A stretch of DNA of 64,000 bases. Origin: Solitalea lacus (GTDB taxonomy: Bacteria; Bacteroidota; Bacteroidia; Sphingobacteriales; Sphingobacteriaceae). The stretch's first letter is position 1. The number at the start of each line of letters is the position of its first letter. Of this stretch, positions 18,160 to 24,922 are shown in pieces. The stretch is taken from contig NZ_CP091740.1 in assembly GCF_022014595.1 (NCBI RefSeq), forward strand, positions 3,708,200-3,772,199, read 5' to 3'. A program made the translations under genes and the position numbers. The notes beneath the pieces are model-generated. The model ran no database searches. It saw nothing but the letters and a program-made list of their open reading frames with translations, and had not been told where the DNA came from.

Positions 18160-18435
18160 ATGAAAAAAATAGAGCAAATGCGCCTAGCCGTGCAGCAATG
18201 GAAAGAAAGCGGGTTAACCCAGCAAGCTTATTGTGAAATGATCGGGGTAAAGCGAACTACGTTTGCCAACTGGGTGGCACGATGTAAAGCAAGGACTGAA
18301 ACAGGTTTTATTGCCATCACTCCCCCAACTGAAGCGGTCTCAGCAACCCTTGAGATCATCTATCCTAATGGCGTACGGCTTAACGCAAGTTCCGCTCCTG
18401 TGCATCTCCTTGCTGAACTGATCCGCCTCTACTGA
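18160..18435 (+). CDS. tnpA: IS66 accessory protein TnpA (helix-turn-helix)
   Basis: 91 residues with an N-terminal helix-turn-helix of the IS66 OrfA type (QWKESGLTQQAYCEMIGV then TFANWVARCK) and a short C-terminal domain (EIIYPNGVRLNAS). It is the first of the three IS66 genes and is thought to be a DNA-binding accessory factor needed for transposition. Its stop codon overlaps the tnpB start (TGATG), indicating translational coupling. Confidence 0.92.
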   Translation: MKKIEQMRLAVQQWKESGLTQQAYCEMIGVKRTTFANWVARCKARTETGFIAITPPTEAVSATLEIIYPNGVRLNASSAPVHLLAELIRLY

Positions 18436-18764
18436 TGTTTAGCCTGAACTCTTCTCATCGGTATTTGCTGTACCAGGGACACTGCGATATGCGCAAATCA
18501 TTCGACGGCTTGTGTGGCTTGGTTGCTTCGGAGCTCAAGGGGAATGCTACCAGTGGGGACGTCTTCGTCTTTCTAAACCGGCAGCGCACCCATATCAAGC
18601 TGCTGCATTGGGAACACGGAGGCTTTGTGTTGTACTATAAGCGCCTGGAAGAGGGGACCTTCCCGGCATCGTCCAAAGGGCAGCTGAGCTGGGCGGATCT
18701 GGTGCTGATGATCGAAGGGGTCGAGGTGCAAAAGAGTCGACAGTTACGCCGCTACCAAGTATAA
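18435..18764 (+). CDS. tnpB: IS66 Orf2-family accessory protein TnpB
   Basis: 109 residues with the family signature: YLYQGHCDMRKSFDGLCGL at the N-terminus, DVFVFLNRQRTHIKLLHWE in the middle and a C-terminal FPASSKGQLSWADLVLMIEG. Its length is normal for IS66 TnpB. The protein is required for IS66 transposition in studied elements, but its biochemical role is not established. It starts inside the tnpA stop codon and ends 51 bases before tnpC. Confidence 0.95.
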   Translation: MFSLNSSHRYLLYQGHCDMRKSFDGLCGLVASELKGNATSGDVFVFLNRQRTHIKLLHWEHGGFVLYYKRLEEGTFPASSKGQLSWADLVLMIEGVEVQKSRQLRRYQV

Positions 18765-18815
18765 AAAAGTGCCTTTTTATTTGCCTAAACGCGGTTTTTT
18801 GCTTATTTTCACGTC

Positions 18816-20357
18816 ATGGATATGGCACTGGAAAACCTCTCAAAAGAGAACCTGATTGCTCTTTTGAAGGAGAAAGATACCTCCATTGAAAGGAGAGATG
18901 CCGCCATTGAATCCTACCAAAAAATCAACTCTTCCCTTCAGGAAGAGGTCGACTACCTTAAACAGCAGGTTGAGCTTTTCAAGCGAATGCAATTCGGTCA
19001 GAAGCGTGAACGCTTCGAAGGCGATCCCGCACAAGGTGTGTTGCCATTTGAAGCTCCGGCAGAAGAAGTGGCCCTTCAGGAAGAAACCATCAAAGAACAG
19101 ATTACCTATACCCGTAAAAGACAGTCTGCCCATAAAGGCCGCGCCGCCCTTCCGGCTCATTTACCGGTAGAGGAAGTGGAGATCTATCCCCAGGGTGATC
19201 TGTCGGAAATGGTATGCATCGGCAAAGAAGTTACTGAAGAGCTGGAGTGTGAACCTGCCCGGTTCTTCATCCGCCGTTATATCCGCTATAAATATGCTGC
19301 CAAAAGCGGTGAAGGGGTCACCACCGGAGAGCTTCCCGAACGAGTAATCGACAAGGGCATTCCGGGCGCAGGCCTGCTGGCCATGATCCTGACCGATAAA
19401 TATGTGGATCACTTGCCGCTGTACCGACAAAAGCAGCGGTTTGCCCGGGAAAACATCCCCATTGCCTCCTCTACGCTCGAAGGCTGGGTCAAACAAGGGC
19501 TGGAACGACTCGAACCGCTCTTTGAGCAACTCAAGTTCGACATCAAAGCCAAGGGTTATTTGCAGGTCGATGAAACGACCATCAAGGTGCTAGAAAGTGA
19601 TAAGAAAGGAGCTTGTCACCTGGGCTGGTATTGGGTGTATCATGCTCCACTGGACGGACTGGTCCTGATGGACTATCAGCCTACTCGCGGTGCAGTAGCT
19701 ACCAAAGAAATGCTGGCGCACTTTAAGGGGTATCTCCAAAGTGATGGCTACGGCGTATACGAAAAAATAGGCCAGCGGCCCGAGGTCATCCCGGTAGCCT
19801 GCTGGGCGCATGCCCGAAGGGAATTTGAACGGGCACTGGAAAACGATAAGGTCAGGGCCGCTAAAGCACTCGAGTTGATCCAGCAGCTCTACGCGGTGGA
19901 GCGCAAAGCTAAAGAAGCACAGCTGCCGGCCGATCAACGCAAGCAATTACGTCTGGATGAAGCACTTCCGGTACTCAACGAGCTCGGTAAATGGATCTTC
20001 GCCGAGGTAAAAAACACCTTGCCCAAAAGCCAGATTGGAAAGGCGATGCGCTATGCCATGGCACGATGGGATAAGCTCAGCGTGTATCTCCAGGATGGCA
20101 GCCTGCAGATCGACAATAATGCCATCGAGAATGCCATACGCCCCATCGCTTTGGGACGCAAAAACTTTTTGTTTGCAGGAACGCATGAGGCTGCTGCGCG
20201 GGCGGGGATGATCTATTCGTTCTTTGCCATCTGCAAGAAAAATGAGGTCAATCCTTTCGGGTGGTTAAAATACGCACTGGAAAACATCATGACCATCAAC
20301 CACAAGAATATCCGGGACCTCTATCCCCAGAACTTTAAGAAATTAACTGAACTTTAA
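18816..20357 (+). CDS. tnpC: IS66-family DDE transposase TnpC
   Basis: 513 residues: an N-terminal leucine-rich coiled coil (about 1-60), a central helical region, and the DDE transposase core. Visible motifs are LQVDETTIKVLE (first Asp), LQSDGYGVYEK (second Asp), the CWAHARREFE segment and the IDNNAIENAIRPIALGRKN region with the catalytic Glu. The IS66 C-terminal element (NPFGWLKYALENI) is complete. The stop codon touches the right inverted repeat. The gene appears intact, so the element could be active. Confidence 0.95.
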   Translation: MDMALENLSKENLIALLKEKDTSIERRDAAIESYQKINSSLQEEVDYLKQQVELFKRMQFGQKRERFEGDPAQGVLPFEAPAEEVALQEETIKEQITYTRKRQSAHKGRAALPAHLPVEEVEIYPQGDLSEMVCIGKEVTEELECEPARFFIRRYIRYKYAAKSGEGVTTGELPERVIDKGIPGAGLLAMILTDKYVDHLPLYRQKQRFARENIPIASSTLEGWVKQGLERLEPLFEQLKFDIKAKGYLQVDETTIKVLESDKKGACHLGWYWVYHAPLDGLVLMDYQPTRGAVATKEMLAHFKGYLQSDGYGVYEKIGQRPEVIPVACWAHARREFERALENDKVRAAKALELIQQLYAVERKAKEAQLPADQRKQLRLDEALPVLNELGKWIFAEVKNTLPKSQIGKAMRYAMARWDKLSVYLQDGSLQIDNNAIENAIRPIALGRKNFLFAGTHEAAARAGMIYSFFAICKKNEVNPFGWLKYALENIMTINHKNIRDLYPQNFKKLTEL

Positions 20358-20382
20358 AAGACGGGGTTCGTCGGGCGGATAC
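20357..20382 (-). repeat. IS66 right terminal inverted repeat
   Basis: Its complement begins GTATCCGCCCGACGAACCCC and matches the left repeat at 21 of 26 bases. It starts at the last base of the tnpC stop codon. Confidence 0.92.
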
Positions 20383-20390
20383 TTTTGGCA
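20383..20390. repeat. Right 8-bp target site duplication of IS66
   Basis: TTTTGGCA, identical to 18094-18101, directly after the right inverted repeat. Confidence 0.92.
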
Positions 20391-20755
20391 AGAACAATTT
20401 GATTTATCCTATCAGTAAAACCGATATATTTCCGAAAATAAGAGTCGGAACTTTTATGCCAATTCTTGTTTAGAGACATCAGGCTATCTCTATACATCTG
20501 GTCATTCCTATAGAGATCTTGAAGGAGTTTTTTTATATCACTTTTTGAGTAATTGCTGATATCCATATTCGGCTTAACAATACTGATGGCTGAATCGATC
20601 ATATCAGTCTTAGTTTGGACAGTGTTAAAATATGGAAATAGTGAAACTGATTCTTTACTTGCTTGAGTGTTACTATTACTCGCATTCTTGGTTTGTCCTT
20701 TTGAACATGAGTTAAGAAACAATAATGCTGCTAATAATGAGATTTTATATGTCAT
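20383..20755 (-). pseudogene. DUF6624 lipoprotein gene, 5' fragment (split by IS66)
   Basis: Encodes a lipoprotein signal (LLAALLFLNSCSKG, lipidated Cys at residue 17), a Ser/Asn-rich linker and the N-terminal DUF6624 helices (KLLQDLYRNDQMYRDSLM). The native frame runs to residue 124 (NQIVLAK), where IS66 begins; the frame then reads nine IS-encoded residues (SIRPTNPVF) to a stop at 20354. Joined to 17759-18101 it would give a 235-residue lipoprotein of normal family length, so the insertion caused the break. The truncated product might still be made, but would lack the conserved C-terminal half. Confidence 0.9.
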
Positions 20756-20783
20756 AAAAATTTAGTTTCCTGACTTGGGTTTG

Positions 20784-21593
20784 TTAGTTGTCCAGATCAG
20801 CCATGGATTTGTCACAAAAGGGAGCAGGGTGAACTAAGGCATCGATGCCGGCATCAATCGCTTCCCGCCAGGTGGAAGCGCCCATATGACCGATTACTTT
20901 CTTTTTGTACTTGTGTGCTTCCTCAATAATTGCTTTTAAGATTTGTGGCGGAACTGTTGCATATATTTTTATGAAATCCACCTTTGCATTCACCTGGCGC
21001 CTTACCTCAGCACGGGCTTCCTCCGGAGTATTGACAAGTACTGACATTGTCTTAAATTCAGGGGTAGAAGATTCTATGAGTGGCCCACAGGTAAAAATTC
21101 TGGGACCGATCAATCTGTCTGAATCAATAATCTTTTTTAATAAAAGGCCTTCTTCCAGGAAATCTCCTGTTTCTCTTACCGAGGTAATCCCGTAATAAAG
21201 CAAACTCCGCACACCCCATTCTGAAGCCTGTTGGTTATATTCCACAGAAGCCTGAGGTACCCCATCTGTCACTTTTATTGTCCGGTAGCTCATGGTAAGA
21301 TGTCCATGCATATCATAAAGGCCGGGAATAACGAATTTATCATGCGCATCGATTAAAGTAGTAAAATGGTAATTATTTTTCTCACTGGTGTCTTTTATTG
21401 CTTCGATCCTGCCGTCATTTATAAGTATGAGTTTGTTCGTTTGAGGCGTGTCACCATTTCCATCAATGAGCGTACCTGCAACAATTCCCATATCATACCT
21501 TGAACAAGCGGCAACAAACAACAGTATAGGTGTAAAAGAAATAAAAAGTAGGAATTTATGTTTTAGCATGTGGGCAAGTCTAATCAATTTCAT
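20784..21593 (-). pseudogene. Amidohydrolase-family lipoprotein, C-terminally truncated
   Basis: 269 residues. A lipoprotein-type signal (LLFVAACS) precedes an amidohydrolase domain with the metal-binding DMHGH, a likely carbamylated Lys in VDFIKIYAT, and the next His ligands in KVIGHMG and ALVHPAPF. The family normally runs to about 430-450 residues and needs a further Asp near the end; here the frame stops just after ALVHPAPF. No remnant of the C-terminal half follows: the DUF6624 gene starts 28 bases later. The junction TAACAAACC resembles the right end of the attC-like site at 15464. Probably inactive. Confidence 0.75.
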
Positions 21594-21625
21594 ATTTATT
21601 AGTCTTGGTTATGAGTGTTATCAGG

Positions 21626-21764
21626 ATGTTGTGCACAACGGTTTTCGGCTTGACGATGTGGCGTTTTTTTTGAACAAAAATTCAATAGAACTCCTAATGT
21701 TGAACCTTGCATAAATATTTCACAGAAGCACTTCAGCCGCCATATTTCCAAACCGATGTTAGCG
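21626..21764 (-). repeat. attC-like imperfect dyad after the GNAT gene
   Basis: On the minus strand it begins CGCTAACATCGG, overlapping the stop codon of the GNAT gene, and ends CCGTTGTGCACAACATCC. The arms share CGGTTT and GGCTTGA in inverted orientation, with extra unpaired bases in one arm, a pattern seen in attC sites. The same CGCTAAC motif follows the stop of the DHFR-like gene. Confidence 0.5.
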
Positions 21765-22307
21765 GTTCGACTTTTTTGTTTCCCAATATTCTTTTTTTAA
21801 TTTAAACCAATCTGTCAAGTCTCCCTCATAGTCAAACGTCTCTTGAAAGTCAAAACCTAATTTAGTTAGGACTTTTTTTGAGTTCGCATTTTTGGGGTCA
21901 GTTATTGCAAATATTGAATCAACATTCAAGTTTTTAAATCCATAATCTAAAATTGCAATTGAAGATTCTGTCGCAAAGCCTTTCCCCCAATGCTTTTTCT
22001 TAAACCGATAACCAAGCTCATAAAAATTAATGTGATTGTTTAGAGGCTCTCTAAAATATTTTAATCCTGACCAACCCACACATTCGTTTGTTACTTTGTC
22101 AACTACTGCCCAACGAGCAATTCCATTTTCCACGTATTGCTTTTTAAGCATTTCAATCACTTTTTTTATTTCGTCAATTGATTTTACAGGATTGTTTTCA
22201 ATATACAAATGCACTTCTGGGTCAGAGTCCATTTCGAATAAGTCATTTTCGTCTGTATATTCTAACTCTCTTAAAATTAGGCGTTCTGTTTCAATAATTG
22301 TTTTCAT
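21759..22307 (-). CDS. GNAT-family N-acetyltransferase (RimJ/RimL type)
   Basis: 182 residues with the RimJ/RimL-like start (TERLILRELEYTDENDLFEM), a central NFYELGYRFKKKHWGKGFATES segment that forms the acetyl-CoA pyrophosphate-binding loop (Gly-Lys-Gly-Phe-Ala-Thr), and the final IFAITDPKNANSKKVLTKLGF motif. It is predicted to transfer acetyl groups from acetyl-CoA to an N-terminus or small molecule; the substrate is unknown. It is a single gene in the leftward array with the attC-like element at its stop. No signal peptide. Confidence 0.92.
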   Translation of the reverse strand: MKTIIETERLILRELEYTDENDLFEMDSDPEVHLYIENNPVKSIDEIKKVIEMLKKQYVENGIARWAVVDKVTNECVGWSGLKYFREPLNNHINFYELGYRFKKKHWGKGFATESSIAILDYGFKNLNVDSIFAITDPKNANSKKVLTKLGFDFQETFDYEGDLTDWFKLKKEYWETKKSNR

Positions 22308-22525
22308 TCAGTCTATGGTGAGATTCTTTTAAACTTCTGACTAACATACAAAAAAGCTGCTTTTAAAAGGCATTAAAACCCAGCGCCTGATTAGTCAGAC
22401 CGAATTTATCGATTTGTTTCCGGATCCGTTTGACCAAACCCAGTTTTCATTTCTGATCCAAGAACAAGTATCCTTCAGGGTTAATGTAGGTTGCACCAAG
22501 CAGGTTCCAAATAATTACCGCTAAT

Positions 22526-22584
22526 TCCAACAAAGAAAAGATACCACGAGGAAACTGTAAAGATGGGGTTGGTCGGGTGCTTAC
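22526..22584 (-). mobile_element. Solo IS66 left end (59-bp relic)
   Basis: Matches the complement of 18102-18160 at 58 of 59 positions. It covers exactly the untranslated end of the intact IS66, from the terminal GTAAGCACCC to the base where tnpA starts, and nothing further inside. The outer end faces 22585. Either a deletion left only the end, or it is a minimal non-coding derivative. Confidence 0.88.
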
Positions 22585-22644
22585 GGACAAGCCGGTAAAC
22601 AGCCTGCTGAAAAGATGCCCCTGCTGTAAAAGGGGCAATTTGGT

Positions 22645-22681
22645 TACCATCGCCGTTTTCTACCGGCGTGGCCCGCCGGAA
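22645..22681 (-). repeat. 37-bp GC-rich repeat, copy A (downstream of doc)
   Basis: Same sequence and orientation as 23434-23470 with one mismatch. It contains CCGGCG-TGGCC-CGCCGG, a 6-bp perfect stem. The copies lie either side of the Doc toxin-antitoxin pair. Confidence 0.75.
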
Positions 22682-22793
22682 TGGTACATAGGCACGGGCC
22701 AAAATTTGCTTTCCTATAAAAACTAATCTTTACGGGTAAGGGTACTTATGCCCCTGTGCGAACGAAAACGGCCTTTTTTACCCGAAAAACATA

Positions 22794-23180
22794 TTATAGC
22801 TCGTTTTTCTGTTTCAGTCTTGCAGTTAGCCAATGTTTTATGTGATCAAATCTGAATTCTCCCTTACTTGCAGCAATGACCATATCGTATTTTTCCTCTT
22901 GAGTTGCGACGATGTCCATGCCATTTTCAAGTAGGATAAGTCGCATTAAAACGTAAGCAGTTCGTTTATTTCCGTCAATAAAAGGATGATTAATGACTGT
23001 ACTTTCCAAAATGGCTGCAGCTTTATCAACCACTGTTGGATATAGATCCTGTTTGTCAAACGTTGTAAATGGTCTGGAAATAGCAGCTTGTAAAGCTCCT
23101 AAATCTCGAATGCCTTTACTGCCTCCAAACTTGTCAATGAGAATATTGTGAATGTTTTCAACGTCTTTCAGGTCAATCAT
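22794..23180 (-). CDS. doc: Doc-type (Fic fold) toxin of a toxin-antitoxin pair
   Basis: 128 residues, the normal size for death-on-curing toxins. The Fic motif HPFIDGNKR is at 65-73 and is complete, with the helix before it (DKAAAILESTVIN). Doc phosphorylates elongation factor Tu, while other Fic enzymes add AMP; the short length favours the Doc type. The ATG overlaps the antitoxin stop (ATGA), so the pair is translationally coupled with the antitoxin first. Copies of a 37-bp GC-rich repeat lie on both sides of the pair. Confidence 0.92.
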   Translation of the reverse strand: MIDLKDVENIHNILIDKFGGSKGIRDLGALQAAISRPFTTFDKQDLYPTVVDKAAAILESTVINHPFIDGNKRTAYVLMRLILLENGMDIVATQEEKYDMVIAASKGEFRFDHIKHWLTARLKQKNEL

Positions 23181-23365
23181 TGAGCAAGTTTTTCAAGCAA
23201 TTCTTTATCTTCTGAAAGGATTTGTCGGAGGTTGTTTGTCAATTTGATTTTGTCGGTCGATTGACCTTGAAGTTCTTTAAGAAAATCAAGAATGTCCTGC
23301 AATACATTTTCAGGAACGTTGTCTAGCACTTTTTGAATTTCAGTTTTTATTTGTGTCTTGGTCAT
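23177..23365 (-). CDS. Antitoxin partner of Doc
   Basis: 62 residues (MTKTQIKTEIQKVLDNVPEN...), starting at the internal ATG at 23365; a longer frame upstream reads through repeat sequence and is not plausible. The sequence is acidic and helical, with a segment (VLQDILDFLKELQ) like the DUF2281-type antitoxins found with Doc and PIN toxins. It lies directly before doc and overlaps it by four bases. It should neutralise Doc and may autoregulate the operon, although no clear DNA-binding domain is visible. Confidence 0.82.
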   Translation of the reverse strand: MTKTQIKTEIQKVLDNVPENVLQDILDFLKELQGQSTDKIKLTNNLRQILSEDKELLEKLAQ

Positions 23366-23433
23366 AATCAAATTTAAGAAAAAGTAACAATTTTGCACGT
23401 CAAAAAATGAGCCATAACGTTTCGGGCTTTGGT

Positions 23434-23470
23434 GACCATCGCCGTTTTCGACCGGCGTGGCCCGCCGGAA
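23434..23470 (-). repeat. 37-bp GC-rich repeat, copy B (upstream of antitoxin)
   Basis: Direct copy of 22645-22681 with one mismatch, including the CCGGCG/CGCCGG stem. On the minus strand it is followed by CCCGAAACGTTATGG, which resembles the GAAACGTTAGCG end of the element at 16348. It lies between the YdeI-like gene and the toxin-antitoxin pair. Confidence 0.75.
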
Positions 23471-23577
23471 ATAAAAATATCCAACTTGTCCAACGGACTT
23501 AAATTTTTGAAATAGTTCATCGGCATAAAGTAGTTGAGTAATATGAGAATTGGAACTACAGAAACCATTCCCATTGC

Positions 23578-24099
23578 TCACTTTTCTCGGCTTTGTTTAA
23601 ACTCTGGTTTTGGTCTGCCTACAAAACTTGCTTCACCTAATAAAAATTTGATGGCTTTAGCAACGTTCTTATCAATACTCTGTTCTGTTTTTAAAAAAGA
23701 AATGTATTTTATTATCTCACTTCTGAGAGAAGGACGTAATTGATTAAATACCTCATTTGCATCAGGATTCTCTTCTAATACTTTGAGCAACTTTGGATGT
23801 GGAAGAATCGACCTGTCTTCTTCATCAATTTCTAAACTTATAGTCAACAGTTCCCCAATTCTTTTTGGTGAGTTTTCTAACATGTTGGTGTTTACATACA
23901 ACCGCCATTCACCGGAATACTTAACCAGGGTTTGCTTATAGTTTTTGCCATTAAGAGTTCCTTTTATGGGAATTTTCCCTTTGTATTTTTTAGATAATGT
24001 TAATACCGATTCTAAAACAGTTTCAGGTAAAAACACAAATGGGTTAATCCCAATTATTTCAAGTTTAGCAGAAAAGGTATGCTTTTCACCAGGTGTCAT
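23578..24099 (-). CDS. DUF1905 / YdeI-like bacteriocin-protection family protein
   Basis: 173 residues. The N-terminal DUF1905 beta-barrel (about 5-95) shows FSAKLEIIG, IPIKGTLNGKNYKQTLVK and WRLYVNTNML. The C-terminal YdeI/OmpD-associated helical region (about 110-170) shows LRPSLRSEIIKYISFLKTE, AKAIKFLLGEASF and a basic end. The family has been linked to protection from antimicrobial peptides in some bacteria, but the mechanism is unknown. It is a small soluble protein without a signal peptide, in line with the other single-gene units here. Confidence 0.85.
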   Translation of the reverse strand: MTPGEKHTFSAKLEIIGINPFVFLPETVLESVLTLSKKYKGKIPIKGTLNGKNYKQTLVKYSGEWRLYVNTNMLENSPKRIGELLTISLEIDEEDRSILPHPKLLKVLEENPDANEVFNQLRPSLRSEIIKYISFLKTEQSIDKNVAKAIKFLLGEASFVGRPKPEFKQSREK

Positions 24100-24137
24100 T
24101 TTATTTAATATAGTTTTGGTTCAGCAGCTCAAAACAA

Positions 24138-24821
24138 TCATTTTTTTCCACTTGCTTTTTTAGGATAGTTCGGAATATTCAGCCCTAGTATAATGTCATG
24201 TTCTGCAATTTGCAAGCTATCTTTTAATACCACCCGAACAATACCACTACCGCCACGAGGTTTCTCTGAAGGTCTTTTTTTGATGTAAGGCAATAAGAGC
24301 CTGTCATCATCAAAATTTATATCCTCAATCCAATATTCGTTGGCAATATCAGGTTCTTTAATAAGCAAATGAATGTGAGCAGGTAGTTGTGTATTAGGAT
24401 AAGGAGCAGGGCGTATAGTGAAAAGAGTATACTTCCCTTTTTTGTCTGTTTTTAACCATCCCCGAATATGGCCATGACGGGTTTGGTTTTCTTGCTTGTC
24501 ATTTCTTGGTGAATAATAGCCGTCATTATCGGTATGATGGTAATAGATTATGGTGTTGGGCGCAGGAGTTTTTCCATCAATTTGAAACACTGTACCGCTT
24601 ACTATCAACTTTTGTCCCCTCTCAAACCAACCTGGACTAGTATCCACAGAATTAATTTCTTTAGGCATTCCTAAGTACAGTAAGTCGCAATAACCTTTCT
24701 CGCAGTCGCCACCTACCCGCTTGGTTTTGTCATACGAGTTATTGTTCTGAGTTTGCCCGTTACAGCTCGTTATAAGCAGCAAAACTAATCCCGTTAGCGA
24801 AAATATTCTCAACAGAAACAT
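24138..24821 (-). CDS. Intradiol dioxygenase-like lipoprotein
   Basis: 227 residues. A lipoprotein signal (LLLITSC, Cys 20) is followed by a protocatechuate 3,4-dioxygenase-beta-like sandwich. Expected non-haem iron ligands are in place: Tyr 102 or 103 in DGYYSP, Tyr 141 in RPAPYPN, and His 149 and His 151 in PAHIHL. Known intradiol enzymes are cytoplasmic, but Bacteroidota have many exported members of unproven substrate, so catechol cleavage should not be assumed. It lies at the upstream edge of the leftward accessory region; no attC-like dyad is evident after it. Confidence 0.87.
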   Translation of the reverse strand: MFLLRIFSLTGLVLLLITSCNGQTQNNNSYDKTKRVGGDCEKGYCDLLYLGMPKEINSVDTSPGWFERGQKLIVSGTVFQIDGKTPAPNTIIYYHHTDNDGYYSPRNDKQENQTRHGHIRGWLKTDKKGKYTLFTIRPAPYPNTQLPAHIHLLIKEPDIANEYWIEDINFDDDRLLLPYIKKRPSEKPRGGSGIVRVVLKDSLQIAEHDIILGLNIPNYPKKASGKK

Positions 24822-24922
24822 ACTAGTTCAACCCAAAATAATACAACCGACTATTAACTCATTACAAAAAGTATATAAAATTAGAAAAAGTCAACTAAAG
24901 CACTTATAGAATAAGCTACTTT

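Larger units (their letters stand above)
18102..20382 (+). mobile_element. Complete IS66-family insertion sequence (2281 bp)
   Basis: Bounded by 26-bp terminal inverted repeats (18102-18127 and 20357-20382; 21 of 26 positions match, both starting GTA and containing CCCGAC and AACCCC) and flanked by the perfect 8-bp duplication TTTTGGCA. It carries the three IS66 genes tnpA, tnpB and tnpC on the plus strand, all open and apparently intact. It interrupts a minus-strand DUF6624 lipoprotein gene, so its genes run opposite to all neighbours. Its coding sequence is more GC-rich than the surroundings. The intact duplication and open frames suggest a fairly recent insertion. Confidence 0.96.
22308..22793. 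other. 486-base gap with IS66 relic and palindromic repeat
   Basis: No intact gene. It holds a solo IS66 left end (22526-22584), one copy of a 37-bp GC-rich repeat (22645-22681) and, at 22447-22525 on the minus strand, a short frame ending LLGATYINPEGYLFLDQK that could be the tail of a lost membrane protein. Near the Doc gene, CGGGTAA and TTACCCG form a distant inverted pair (22730-22785). Confidence 0.5.

Noticed and set aside
22447-22702. Two short minus-strand frames of 67 and 73 codons
   Set aside because: They run through the IS66 relic and the 37-bp palindrome; the shared peptide (FRRATPVENGDG) comes from the repeat, not from a gene.
23366-23581. N-terminal extension of the Doc antitoxin to 134 residues
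   Set aside because: The extension reads through the 37-bp repeat and spacer. The 62-residue start at 23365 fits antitoxin size.
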